The translations under genes were made by a program, and so were the position numbers. A stretch of DNA of 64,000 nucleotides from a virus: IMG/VR virus record IMGVR_UViG_3300042888_001738, positions 62,001 to 126,000 of that record. One strand, given 5' to 3'. The notes below the pieces were generated by a model. The model was not told the DNA's origin and did no database searches. It saw nothing but the letters and a program-made list of their open reading frames with translations. Shown in pieces: positions 1-8,514 of the stretch. Each line of letters starts with the position of its first letter. The first letter of the stretch is position 1.

Positions 1-2
1 CA

Positions 3-3000
3 TCAGATTTAAGTTACATTTTAGCAACTATGAAAAAATTTGGGGCGGTTCATAAACTACCTTATGCTTGGATATTAAAATACGGATCAATTTGGAATAG
101 ATATAAAACATATCGAGACACTGGTGTTGACTACCTTGATAGTGTTTGGAAGGACTTTAATTATCTTGAAAATTGGGACCCTGCAAACTCTGCGGCAACC
201 AAAAATTATGATTTAGTAATTGACGGTATACCTAGAAGTTTAGTATTAGATACAACAACAGGAACACAACCATTTACAGATATTAACACAGGTTTTTATC
301 CACAATTAGTTGATGACTTTAATGTCTTCTTACAAGGTTTAAAATTATTTAGTGGTAAAACTCAAACGGGTGGAAGTTGTACAGTACAAGAAGTAACAGG
401 TAATACAACAGTTTTTGAAGTGACAGGTGTTTGTAGTGGAAACGGATCGACCGTAATCATAAATTCAATCACTAATAATCTATTACAGGTTGGTACTACA
501 ATCACAATTCCATCCATAAGTGTTAACTTAGTGGTAACAGGGCAAATTGCGGGTGCTGCAGGAAGTACTGGTGTTTATACAACAACCCCAACCCTCTCGA
601 GTGCAATACCTCTAAACTTTACAATCGGTAGTTTTGCTCAGATGTCAAATGTCAGTTTGGCGGCAATAACAAACGGTTTGATATTATCAGGATCATCATT
701 CCCATCATCATTAACAATTACCAACCAAATTACAGGTACTACGAATTTAAATGGTTTATATAAAGTTAGTAATAGTTCTGGGTTTACATCTAGTTTTATT
801 GCTTTAAATCCGGTATTACAAATTAATTCTATTGATAGTAATGTTTTAGTGAACGGATCAATAGTTAATGGTCCTCTATTAAATGGGAATGTAACAATAC
901 AAAATCAAATTTCGGGAACTACAGGTGGTATTGGTCTTTATATAGTCGGTACAGGTCAAACACCAACAACATCGGCGTTTGTTGTACAAAATAGTTATGT
1001 ACAAGGTATTCCATCATTATCGATACAGAACAACTTAGATAGTGGTAAGTTAATAATGATGAACACACAAAACTCAACAATTTATGAGACACCAGGTTTT
1101 GATCAATCAAATCCTGCAAGGACAATGAGAGTTTCTCCTTGGTCTGTTGTTGTATCATCATCGACCGAACCAAGTTTTTGTTATGTAATGCCGTCTTTTG
1201 GTACTAATATAAATCAGACAAAAGATGAGGCGTTCAAGAATGGGGTTATGCGTACCGAACTTTCGGGTAATGACGCAATGTTTAACGGATCGGTTAGATT
1301 ATTTTGGAACGCACCACAATACGGATGGTTTGATAATTCTAAAGTAATTAAGAATGACCCCGAAACTTATTTGAAAAAAATACTTAACGAACAAAAGGAC
1401 CAACAAAACTTTATTATAAGTGGTAATAAAAATGATTATACGGACTTCCAAGAATTATTTACAACTTTCAATATTAAAACATTAGATTATTTTGAGTCTG
1501 AGTTTTTAAATTTTAGTAGATCAATTTATGATTTTATTGATACCCTACCATCATCTCAAACCGCAAGTAACTTAAATACGACTGAGGCTGAAACCAATGC
1601 GAACGAAGTCAGTGAACAAACGTTTAAAAATTTCCAAACCTTAGCGAGGGAATTATTTAAAGTAAAAATTCCTACAGGTACTTCACCCGAAACAAAATTG
1701 AATAGTTTAATAACAAGTCAAAACGAGACATTCCAAAATATATTAACATCATTTATGAATTATGATGTGGTATTTAAGTATGGTAACCCATCTGATTTTA
1801 ATAAAAGATTGTTCTATACATTCTCAACTAGATTCATTGAAGACCCTATTATTTATGGACCTTATTTCCAAGGATCTTTACCTACACAAGGTGGTGGAGT
1901 CACATTAGCTCAATCCAAACAACAAAACCCAAAATCATGGGAAGCTCTTGAATACTATGTTGGTAAATCAAGTATTCCTGAATTAGTATATAAAGATAGT
2001 GGATCTTATATTACAGACTTCTTTGTTGATTTAAATGTTCTTTTTAATGAACAGAATGTTAAGGATTTTGCACCATTAATTAAAATATATGCAACCCAAA
2101 AGTTGGCTAATCCTAAATTAAATTATACGAGTTTTTATAGTTTAATGGACAACTATATTATTGAATCCGATAACTACATTAGTAACATTATAAATGTTAT
2201 GTTACCGGCAGTAAGAAAACAATTACCTAATGTGTTCGTTGAAGAAGATAATTCACAAAATAGAGCCGACTTAGAAGCTGGTTTTACCGAGCAAACAAGA
2301 ACTGAACTATGGGAAACATTTAAGGCACTTAACGATAGTTGGATTGCAGGTTTTGATTTTGAAAGTAAAACATTATTTGAAGATGTATTATTGGTAGATA
2401 GGGCTAGCCGAAACGTTGGTGATAAAGTATTGGTTGATATTTTTGAGATTATGGATCTTATCGATGGGGCTAATTATAAAAACACCCTATTAGATATGGT
2501 AACAACCATATTAGTGCAAAACAACTTCCAACACTTTATGTTACCAGCATATGTTAATTTTTATAATGTACAGGATGCTCAGAAAAACCCAACACCAAGA
2601 CCTGACGGTAGTTTAGAGTTTGGTAATATGCTTTTTGGAACATTCCTAAATGTGGATTACAGAAATAGTTCACCTAAATTCCTTTGTTATTATGCGAACA
2701 AACCAAGTGAACACTTGGATATGAAAGATAATATTGATTACAGATATCGTGATGATGCGTTTGACTTAAGAAGGGCTAGTGATAATCCTTTAATTGAAAA
2801 TCAAATTGATAAACAAGATTGGGCAAAATCAAACAAAGTAGTTGGTTTTAATGTTGACATGACAAGACAAAACCAACAAATCTTTAAATCATTTAGTGTT
2901 GCTCAGGATCCTGGTAAACCAACATCTGAATCACTTGAGATGTTAAATCAAATGGCAAACTTAGGTCAAAACAGAAGATCAACAACACAATCAGTTTCAT

Positions 3001-3971
3001 TATATAACCTATATAAAAATAGAAGTTATAGTTGTAGTGTGGATATGATGGGTAATGCTTTAATACAACCCATGATGTACTTTAACATCAGAAACATTCC
3101 TATGTTCTCAGGTCCTTACATGATTACAAAAGTTTCCCATAGTGTTAATGAGGGTGGTTTTGAAACACATTTTGAAGGTACAAGACAACCATTCTACAGT
3201 TTACCAAGAATTGATAATTTTATTCAAACACTTAATGTGAAAATATTATCAACAATCGATAGTAAGATACAAGAAAGAGAAAAGAAATTAAGAGAAAGTT
3301 CTACAAATATTATTGCTCAGAAAGATAATGTTTTAGCTAACTTACAGGCACAAGAAACTCTTACAAAATCACAAGATTGTCAAACTAATTTGAATCCAAG
3401 ATATTCACAATATACCGCAATTGATGTCCCTACTGCGACATCTAAAACAACTAAAGAGTTGTTTGATACAATTGTTAAAGTGTTAACAAATCTTAATGTT
3501 GGACCTACAACCGGAACGACATTCCAAACTTACACGGCGTTACTGTTTGAATTTATTTATGTTGATACAGGAAATAGTTCTAAAATTACAGGTTATGAAA
3601 ACAATTATTCTACTATCAATCTTAAAGAGGTTTATGGACCATCTTTTACTAATTATGTAAATAATAAATTTTATTGTGTAAAAAGAGGTACTGATAATAA
3701 TTTACCAGTTGCTAGTTTCAGATCGTTTGAAAGTTTTATTGAATTTGCGTTTTTCAGAATAAAAGATATACTCAGTAATTTAGAATCAGATCTTAAATCA
3801 GGGTTAACGGTATTACAGTCAATTACAAAACAATACATACTTAATTACCCGGTAGGACAACCTCCTAATGTTTACGACACTATGATTGAACAAGATAAGA
3901 AAATTATTGAACAAGAATTTACAAAGGCGATACAAGTTTTTGACACCGTCCAAACTTTTAAAATTAATTGA
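3..3971 (+). CDS. Large baseplate/tail hub-like protein, 5'-partial
   Basis: Probable virion protein of the baseplate or tail hub. The first ATG is at base 30, but the frame is open to the window edge, its upstream codons read like protein (SDLSYILAT), and no ribosome site precedes the ATG, so the true start is very likely outside the window. From base 30 there are 1313 residues. Residues about 115-330 are a Ser/Thr/Gly/Asn-rich beta insert with three degenerate repeats containing QI.G..G..G(V/L)Y. Residues about 998-1055 (around SVDMMGNALIQP and FSGPYMITKVSHS) resemble the hub domain of late-control D/gp27-type proteins: small beta barrel, FSG.Y.I..V.H, then GF.T. A charged helix follows. 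The product is named by pattern only; baseplate location is supported by gp25 and gp6 about 10 kb downstream. Confidence 0.6.
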   Translation, partial: SDLSYILATMKKFGAVHKLPYAWILKYGSIWNRYKTYRDTGVDYLDSVWKDFNYLENWDPANSAATKNYDLVIDGIPRSLVLDTTTGTQPFTDINTGFYPQLVDDFNVFLQGLKLFSGKTQTGGSCTVQEVTGNTTVFEVTGVCSGNGSTVIINSITNNLLQVGTTITIPSISVNLVVTGQIAGAAGSTGVYTTTPTLSSAIPLNFTIGSFAQMSNVSLAAITNGLILSGSSFPSSLTITNQITGTTNLNGLYKVSNSSGFTSSFIALNPVLQINSIDSNVLVNGSIVNGPLLNGNVTIQNQISGTTGGIGLYIVGTGQTPTTSAFVVQNSYVQGIPSLSIQNNLDSGKLIMMNTQNSTIYETPGFDQSNPARTMRVSPWSVVVSSSTEPSFCYVMPSFGTNINQTKDEAFKNGVMRTELSGNDAMFNGSVRLFWNAPQYGWFDNSKVIKNDPETYLKKILNEQKDQQNFIISGNKNDYTDFQELFTTFNIKTLDYFESEFLNFSRSIYDFIDTLPSSQTASNLNTTEAETNANEVSEQTFKNFQTLARELFKVKIPTGTSPETKLNSLITSQNETFQNILTSFMNYDVVFKYGNPSDFNKRLFYTFSTRFIEDPIIYGPYFQGSLPTQGGGVTLAQSKQQNPKSWEALEYYVGKSSIPELVYKDSGSYITDFFVDLNVLFNEQNVKDFAPLIKIYATQKLANPKLNYTSFYSLMDNYIIESDNYISNIINVMLPAVRKQLPNVFVEEDNSQNRADLEAGFTEQTRTELWETFKALNDSWIAGFDFESKTLFEDVLLVDRASRNVGDKVLVDIFEIMDLIDGANYKNTLLDMVTTILVQNNFQHFMLPAYVNFYNVQDAQKNPTPRPDGSLEFGNMLFGTFLNVDYRNSSPKFLCYYANKPSEHLDMKDNIDYRYRDDAFDLRRASDNPLIENQIDKQDWAKSNKVVGFNVDMTRQNQQIFKSFSVAQDPGKPTSESLEMLNQMANLGQNRRSTTQSVSLYNLYKNRSYSCSVDMMGNALIQPMMYFNIRNIPMFSGPYMITKVSHSVNEGGFETHFEGTRQPFYSLPRIDNFIQTLNVKILSTIDSKIQEREKKLRESSTNIIAQKDNVLANLQAQETLTKSQDCQTNLNPRYSQYTAIDVPTATSKTTKELFDTIVKVLTNLNVGPTTGTTFQTYTALLFEFIYVDTGNSSKITGYENNYSTINLKEVYGPSFTNYVNNKFYCVKRGTDNNLPVASFRSFESFIEFAFFRIKDILSNLESDLKSGLTVLQSITKQYILNYPVGQPPNVYDTMIEQDKKIIEQEFTKAIQVFDTVQTFKIN

Positions 3972-3978
3972 TATTTAT
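3972..3978 (+). promoter_or_regulatory. TATTTAT motif, candidate promoter element
   Basis: TATTTAT heptamer starting 1 nt after the preceding stop codon and 14 nt before the ATG at 3993. It is one of 14 such motifs placed just upstream of genes in this window. Promoter function is inferred from position and recurrence. Confidence 0.4.
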
Positions 3979-3992
3979 AATAAAAGACAACT

Positions 3993-4217
3993 ATGAATAC
4001 AAAATTGTTATTGGATAACTACTTGGGTAAAAATACAAGAGTTTCTGAAAAAGATATGGGAGATGGTACTAAACAAGTTTGTGATTTAGACACAGGTGAT
4101 TGTTATACTGTACGAATGAAAGACGGCTTGATTGAAAGAGTCGATAATACTATGAGAACCTTTAAGAAAGTTCAAGTTGAGACCAATAAAGGTATAAAAA
4201 CATTACTAAACGGATAA
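3993..4217 (+). CDS. Small hypothetical protein, 74 aa
   Basis: Unrecognised 74-residue soluble protein. It contains two cysteines in CDLDTGDCYTVR, flanked by short beta-prone segments, and has no membrane segment or signal peptide. It sits between the giant hub-like gene and the Ala/Pro-rich gene; its stop is followed after one base by the next ATG, so the two are probably translated together. A TATTTAT motif lies 14 nt upstream of its start. It may be a small structural or head-core component given the neighbours, but nothing in the sequence proves that. Confidence 0.7.
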   Translation: MNTKLLLDNYLGKNTRVSEKDMGDGTKQVCDLDTGDCYTVRMKDGLIERVDNTMRTFKKVQVETNKGIKTLLNG

Positions 4218-4218
4218 G

Positions 4219-4911
4219 ATGAGTATAGACGAAAGAATATTAAAAGAGATTAAACGATATAATTCGATTAATAATTACATTTCGGAACAAGAAGTTCCTG
4301 AACCTCCAGTAGACCCACTTGCGGCAGCAGCACCTGCTGATCCTGCGGCTGGCGAAATTCCCCCACCTCCGGGTGATGTACCTGTTGATCCAGCAGCTCC
4401 AGCACCACCAGCGGCACCGGCAGTAGGTGCGGAACCAACACCTGTTGATGTTGCTACAGACCCTGATGTTGAAGAAGTTGGTGCGGAAGGTGAAGGTGAA
4501 GTTGAGGAATTAGATATTACTGATTTAGTTGATTCACAAAAAACTATGGCTGACAAACAAGAAGAATATTTTGAAAACTTGTTTAACCAAATTAAAACTA
4601 TGGAAGATAAATTATCTGAAATGGACACGCTGGTTTCAAAAATAGATACTTTAGATGCTAAAGTTGAAAAATACAGACCTAAAACCGCACAAGAGAAATT
4701 AGAATTACGTTCATTAGATTCAGGACCATTCAAACAAAATTTGGCAGACTTCTTTAAAGATAAAGAGGGAGAAATGGAAATGACTGGTAAGAATGAATAC
4801 GTTCTAACAAAAGACGACGTGGAAAATTTTAGCCCATCTGAAATTGAAAAAACATTCAATGAACCGATGGAAGACGAAGACGATATTTTATTAAACAGAT
4901 ATAATTCATAA
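4219..4911 (+). CDS. Ala/Pro-rich coiled-coil acidic protein, possible virion or core protein
   Basis: Unrecognised 230-residue protein in three parts. A basic N-terminal helix (about residues 1-25, ending YISEQE) is followed by a low-complexity Pro/Ala/Val/Glu linker (about 25-95, runs such as LAAAAPADPAAG). The rest is an acidic, heptad-like coiled coil (about 95-150) and a charged tail ending DEDDILLNRYNS. The N-terminus ends in I-S-E, matching the (L/I)xE rule of T4-type prohead protease sites and similar to several other proteins here (see findings). It ends at a strong intrinsic terminator. The base composition of the linker is GC-richer than its surroundings because of Ala and Pro codons. 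A long antisense reading frame over it is a by-product of this composition. Confidence 0.75.
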   Translation: MSIDERILKEIKRYNSINNYISEQEVPEPPVDPLAAAAPADPAAGEIPPPPGDVPVDPAAPAPPAAPAVGAEPTPVDVATDPDVEEVGAEGEGEVEELDITDLVDSQKTMADKQEEYFENLFNQIKTMEDKLSEMDTLVSKIDTLDAKVEKYRPKTAQEKLELRSLDSGPFKQNLADFFKDKEGEMEMTGKNEYVLTKDDVENFSPSEIEKTFNEPMEDEDDILLNRYNS

Positions 4912-4912
4912 G

Positions 4913-4947
4913 GTTAAAGGTCGATTATTTCGACCTTAACTTTTTTT
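4913..4947 (+). terminator. Intrinsic terminator
   Basis: An inverted repeat, GTTAAAGGTCGA and TCGACCTTAAC with one bulged A and a 5-nt loop, is followed by seven T residues. It closes the unit ending with the Ala/Pro-rich gene. Confidence 0.85.
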
Positions 4948-4958
4948 GGCGACACTAT

Positions 4959-4987
4959 TTGACTATAACTTTTTATACAACTATAAT
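4959..4987 (+). promoter_or_regulatory. Sigma70-like promoter before the SSB gene
   Basis: TTGACT (4959-4964), a 17-nt spacer and TATAAT (4982-4987) lie 32 nt before the SSB start and just after a terminator. This is a near-consensus generic sigma70 arrangement. In a Bacteroidetes host the usual consensus differs (TTG and TAnnTTTG), so use by the host enzyme is uncertain. Confidence 0.45.
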
Positions 4988-5018
4988 TTTAACATAAACC
5001 TTTAATTTTTATTTACAC

Positions 5019-5891
5019 ATGGCGACAAATGTTTTAGACGCAGTACTTTCACAGTACGAAAAATCAACACAGAGTTCTACGAACTCATCATCTAAAATGT
5101 CTTCTGAAGATCGAATGAAGAAATACTTCGCGGCTCTTTTGAAAGACAACGAAAAACAAGGTCAGAGACGAGTACGTATTCTACCAACAACAGACGGATC
5201 TTCACCGTTCAAAGAAGTATGGTTCCACGAAATCCTTGTGGACGGTAAATGGCAGAAATTTTACGATCCAGGAAAGAATGACAACGAGCGTTCACCTTTG
5301 AATGAAGTTTATGAAGAACTTATGTCAACAGGTAAAGAAACTGACAAACAATTAGCAACACAATACAGAGCACGTAAGTTTTATATTGTGAAAGTAATTG
5401 ATCGTGATAACGAACAAGACGGAGTTAAATTTTGGCGATTTAAACACAACTACAAACAAGAAGGAATACTTGATAAAATCATTCCAATTTGGAAAGCAAA
5501 AGGTGATGTAACCGATCCTGATAATGGTCGTGATTTGATCCTTGAACTTACAAAGGCTAAGACTCCAAAAGGAGCAACTTACACAGTAATTCAAACGGTT
5601 ATGTATGATGACCCATCACCAATCTCTAACGAAGAAACTCAAATGTCTGAGTGGGTTGCTGATGAATTAACTTGGGAAGATGTATACTCTAAAAAACCTG
5701 TTGAGTATCTTGAGGCAATCTCTCGTGGTGAAACTCCACGTTGGGATTCAGAAAAAGGTGGATATGTTTACTCAAACACTGAAACTTCTGAATTTTCTAT
5801 GGGTGGAACACCAAAAGTTGAAGTAAAATCAATCAACGAGGTTGCTGATCCACAAGCAAACGATGAGGCTGATGAAGAATTACCATTCTAA
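5019..5891 (+). CDS. Single-stranded DNA-binding protein, gp32-like
   Basis: Binds and protects single-stranded DNA in replication, recombination and repair. The 290-residue protein has a flexible Ser/Thr-rich N-terminus, then a core with the gp32-type signature: RRVRILPTTDG, then FKEVWFHEIL, then W-K-F-Y-D-P (about residues 50-90), and aromatic/basic strands including KFWRFKHNY. The C-terminal 40 residues are acidic and end DEADEELPF. T4 gp32 uses an acidic tail to recruit partners; the terminal ELPF looks instead like the tip of bacterial SSB (see findings). The gene stands alone between two terminators behind its own promoter, as expected for a protein needed in large amounts, and directly precedes UvsX, a normal partner. 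Confidence 0.85.
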   Translation: MATNVLDAVLSQYEKSTQSSTNSSSKMSSEDRMKKYFAALLKDNEKQGQRRVRILPTTDGSSPFKEVWFHEILVDGKWQKFYDPGKNDNERSPLNEVYEELMSTGKETDKQLATQYRARKFYIVKVIDRDNEQDGVKFWRFKHNYKQEGILDKIIPIWKAKGDVTDPDNGRDLILELTKAKTPKGATYTVIQTVMYDDPSPISNEETQMSEWVADELTWEDVYSKKPVEYLEAISRGETPRWDSEKGGYVYSNTETSEFSMGGTPKVEVKSINEVADPQANDEADEELPF

Positions 5892-5910
5892 TTTTAAATA
5901 GGAAAAATAT

Positions 5911-5941
5911 AACGGGAGCAGTTTATTGTTCCCGTTTTTTT
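5911..5941 (+). terminator. Intrinsic terminator after SSB gene
   Basis: AACGGGA pairs with TCCCGTT across a 12-nt loop and is followed by a run of T. It isolates the SSB transcript from uvsX. Confidence 0.8.
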
Positions 5942-5978
5942 GTTTATATTTTAGTACAAACACTAACTGAATATTCAT

Positions 5979-6986
5979 ATGGCTTTAAAGAAAAATGACT
6001 TTAGTTCGATCAAGAAAAAATTCTCATCGGACGCAAAATACAAACCACAAAGATTCTTTGATTTAGGATCTGACTTCTTAGATGCGGTTGGTCTACCTGG
6101 ACCTGCAATCGGTCACCTTAATATGTATTTAGGTCACTCTGATACTGGTAAAACTACCGCACTTGTTAAAACCGCTGTTGATGCACAAAAGAAAGGTATT
6201 CTTCCTGTGTTTATTATTACGGAACAAAAATGGTCTTTTGATCACGCAAAACTTATGGGTTTTGAATGTGATGAAGTTGTTGATGAAGAAACTGGTGAAT
6301 TAGATTGGGATGGATTTTTCCTCTTTAATAATAACTTCAGTTATATTGAACAAATTACCGATTACATTAACGATCTATTAGATGCACAAGTGAAAGGTGA
6401 ATTGGATTATTCACTTTGTATTATGTGGGATTCAGTCGGATCGGTTCCTTGTAAAATGACGTATGAAGGTAAAGGTGGTAAACAACACAATGCAAGTGTT
6501 TTAGCAGATAAAATTGGTATGGGTATTAACCAACGTATTTCAGGATCTCGTAAATCGGATTCTAAATATGAAAATACCTTAATCATTGTCAACCAACCTT
6601 GGGTAGAATTACCTGACAATCCATTTGGTCAACCTAAGATTAAAGCGAAAGGTGGAGAAGCGATTTGGTTAAACTCTTCTTTGGTATTCTTGTTTGGTAA
6701 TCAAAAAGGAGCGGGAACAACAAAGATCACGGCAACAAAAGATAAGAGAACTGTGAAGTTTGCGTCAAGAACAAAAGTGTCGGTTATGAAAAACCACATC
6801 AATGGTCTTGGATTTGAGGACGGTAGAATTATTGTAACCCCACACGGATTCTTACCGGGTAAAGACACTACAGAGGAAAAGGCATCAATAGAAAAGTATA
6901 AGAAAGAATACGCCGACTATTGGAAAGACGTAATCGGAGTTGATGGTGACTTTGATTTGAAAACAGAAAAAGAAGAGGTAGAGTAG
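5979..6986 (+). CDS. uvsX: UvsX/RecA-like recombinase
   Basis: Strand-exchange ATPase for recombination-dependent replication and repair. The 335-residue protein has a RecA core: Walker A GHSDTGKTT at 52-60, a hydrophobic Walker B with Asp151 (SLCIMWDSVG), and a later L2/KG-rich region (KAKGGEAIWLNSSL) with the conserved Asn/Gln ATP-sensing segment before it (TLIIVNQP). It is shorter than T4 UvsX (about 390) and lacks the long N-terminal domain of RecA. The C-terminus is acidic. Neighbours (SSB upstream, T4 RNase H-type nuclease and helicase downstream) support the assignment. It ends in TAG, showing that TAG is a stop here. Confidence 0.85.
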   Translation: MALKKNDFSSIKKKFSSDAKYKPQRFFDLGSDFLDAVGLPGPAIGHLNMYLGHSDTGKTTALVKTAVDAQKKGILPVFIITEQKWSFDHAKLMGFECDEVVDEETGELDWDGFFLFNNNFSYIEQITDYINDLLDAQVKGELDYSLCIMWDSVGSVPCKMTYEGKGGKQHNASVLADKIGMGINQRISGSRKSDSKYENTLIIVNQPWVELPDNPFGQPKIKAKGGEAIWLNSSLVFLFGNQKGAGTTKITATKDKRTVKFASRTKVSVMKNHINGLGFEDGRIIVTPHGFLPGKDTTEEKASIEKYKKEYADYWKDVIGVDGDFDLKTEKEEVE

Positions 6987-7007
6987 AAATCATTTAAGTT
7001 TTAGGAA

Positions 7008-8015
7008 GTGTCCAAAACATTATTAGTAGACGGAAATAATTTATTGAAAATTGGATTTCATGGTGTTAGAGAATTCTATCACAATGGGAAACACGTTGGT
7101 GGTGTTTGGCATTTTCTAAATACTCTTCGTAAATTCTTAGAAGAACACAACTACAATAAAGTTGTTGTTTTTTGGGATTCTAAAACCTCATCCCTACAAA
7201 GAAGGATGATTTACCCCAAGTACAAATTAAATCGTAAATCTTCAGATTCAGAATCGAAAGAAGAATCTTTTGCAGAACAAAAACAAAGGGTTAAACAATA
7301 CCTCGAGGAGATGTTTGTAAGACAATTAGAAACGGAAAACGCTGAAGCTGATGACTTGATTGCTCAATATTGTAAAATCTCCTTAGACGAAGAAAAAACG
7401 ATATTTTCCAGTGATCGAGATTTAACTCAATTAATTGGGGAGAAAGTATCGATTTATTCACCATCCACAAAACAATATTATAAGGTTGGAGATACAATAA
7501 AGATCAACGATGTTGAGATTCCACACTATAATATTAAGACCGTAAAGATTCTCACTGGTGATAGTTCGGATAATATCGATGGTATTTTCTATCTCGGTGA
7601 GAAAACTTTGGTTAAATTATTTCCTGAGCTACTTGAAGAATTAGTACAAATACCATATATTTTGGATAAGAGTACTAAATTACTTAAAGACGAGAAGGGG
7701 AATGTAGCACTTCAAAATCTATTAAGTGGAAAAACTAAAGAAGGTATTTTTGGTGATGAATTTTATGTGATCAATCAAAAGATCGTAGATTTAGATGAAC
7801 CACTATTAAGTGATGAAGACAAAGAATTGGTAGGACTATATTACACTGAGTCGTTGGATCCCGACGGAAGAGGATATAGAAATCTAATTAGAATGATGAT
7901 GGAAGATGGATTCTTCAAATACCTACCAAAGGGTGACGACGCTTGGGTAAGTTTTTTGAAACCATTTCTTAAGTTAACAAGAAAAGAAAAAAGTAAGTTT
8001 AGAAACAAAAAGTAG
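7008..8015 (+). CDS. 5'-3' exonuclease/flap nuclease, T4 RNase H-type
   Basis: Removes RNA primers and 5' flaps during lagging-strand synthesis. 335 residues with GTG as start, preceded by AGGA; the first residues SKTLLVDGNN carry the first catalytic Asp, so a later start would destroy the fold. The metal-binding acidic residues of the FEN-1/T4 RNase H family are visible: Asp8, Asp57 (VFWDS), Glu113-Asp115-Asp116 (AEADDL), Asp136 and Asp138 (SSDRD), and Asp185 and Asp188 (LTGDSSDN) beginning the helix-hairpin-helix. The basic segment after residue 60 (QRRMIYPKYK) fits the helical arch. T4 RNase H is about 305 residues. It lies between uvsX and the helicase gene. Confidence 0.85.
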   Translation: MSKTLLVDGNNLLKIGFHGVREFYHNGKHVGGVWHFLNTLRKFLEEHNYNKVVVFWDSKTSSLQRRMIYPKYKLNRKSSDSESKEESFAEQKQRVKQYLEEMFVRQLETENAEADDLIAQYCKISLDEEKTIFSSDRDLTQLIGEKVSIYSPSTKQYYKVGDTIKINDVEIPHYNIKTVKILTGDSSDNIDGIFYLGEKTLVKLFPELLEELVQIPYILDKSTKLLKDEKGNVALQNLLSGKTKEGIFGDEFYVINQKIVDLDEPLLSDEDKELVGLYYTESLDPDGRGYRNLIRMMMEDGFFKYLPKGDDAWVSFLKPFLKLTRKEKSKFRNKK

Positions 8016-8030
8016 AAAACAAAACAAACT

Positions 8031-8480
8031 ATGAAAGATCAAGAAATAACAAAAGTTGAATTTTTGTTAATGTGTAATGACAACATCGTAGTCCAAAGGT
8101 TCTTTAATGTTCGTGGGTTTAATAGAAACGCTCACAAATCTGAAGAATTTTATGACTACATCTCAAGTCTTTACGGAGAGTTACAATACGATTTAAAAAT
8201 GAGATCGGTAACTTATATGTTGGACAACCAATATGAAATATCAGAGAATCCAGACGTTTTAAATACGTCAATTACAGACGGACCTGAAAATTTTAACCTA
8301 ATTATTAAGCTCGGAGATATGACAATTTGTCAGAGAGTATTCGACGCTAAAGTGTACCCTCCAAAGGTTAGATACACCGTAGACCTACGCCCGAAACTAA
8401 AAACCATACTTGGCACCCTGACTGACATTTTTTCAGGTGAAAAATTTAATTTCGCATACCCTGAATTTATCAAAAACTAA
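8031..8480 (+). CDS. Hypothetical protein between nuclease and helicase
   Basis: Unrecognised 149-residue soluble protein, 15 nt after the 5'-nuclease gene. The sequence looks like a compact alpha/beta domain with alternating strands (KVEFLLMCNDNIVVQRFFNV, FNLIIKLGDMTICQRVF) and ends in an aromatic segment FNFAYPEF. There is no signal peptide, membrane helix or metal-binding cluster. In T4 the helicase loader and other accessory proteins lie near replication genes, but this protein does not show the all-helical composition of gp59, so no function is claimed beyond likely association with replication. Confidence 0.7.
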   Translation: MKDQEITKVEFLLMCNDNIVVQRFFNVRGFNRNAHKSEEFYDYISSLYGELQYDLKMRSVTYMLDNQYEISENPDVLNTSITDGPENFNLIIKLGDMTICQRVFDAKVYPPKVRYTVDLRPKLKTILGTLTDIFSGEKFNFAYPEFIKN

Positions 8481-8483
8481 TAC

Positions 8484-8490
8484 TATTTAT
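8484..8490 (+). promoter_or_regulatory. TATTTAT motif upstream of helicase gene
   Basis: TATTTAT occurs 24 nt before the ATG at 8515. This is the longest spacing among the 14 motifs and the only one before a clear replication gene, so it may be chance. Confidence 0.25.
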
Positions 8491-8497
8491 TTTTACT

Positions 8498-8504
8498 AAA
8501 GGAG
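8498..8504 (+). promoter_or_regulatory. Shine-Dalgarno sequence of the helicase gene
   Basis: AAAGGAG ends 10 nt before the ATG at 8515. It is noteworthy because most genes in the window have no clear Shine-Dalgarno sequence; it supports this start codon. Confidence 0.55.
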
Positions 8505-8514
8505 AAAAAACTAT

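Noticed and set aside
4275-4859. 194-residue open frame on the minus strand
   Set aside because: Lies entirely inside the Ala/Pro-rich gene; its Ser/Thr-rich composition is the mirror of Ala/Pro/Glu codons. No start signal or partner gene.
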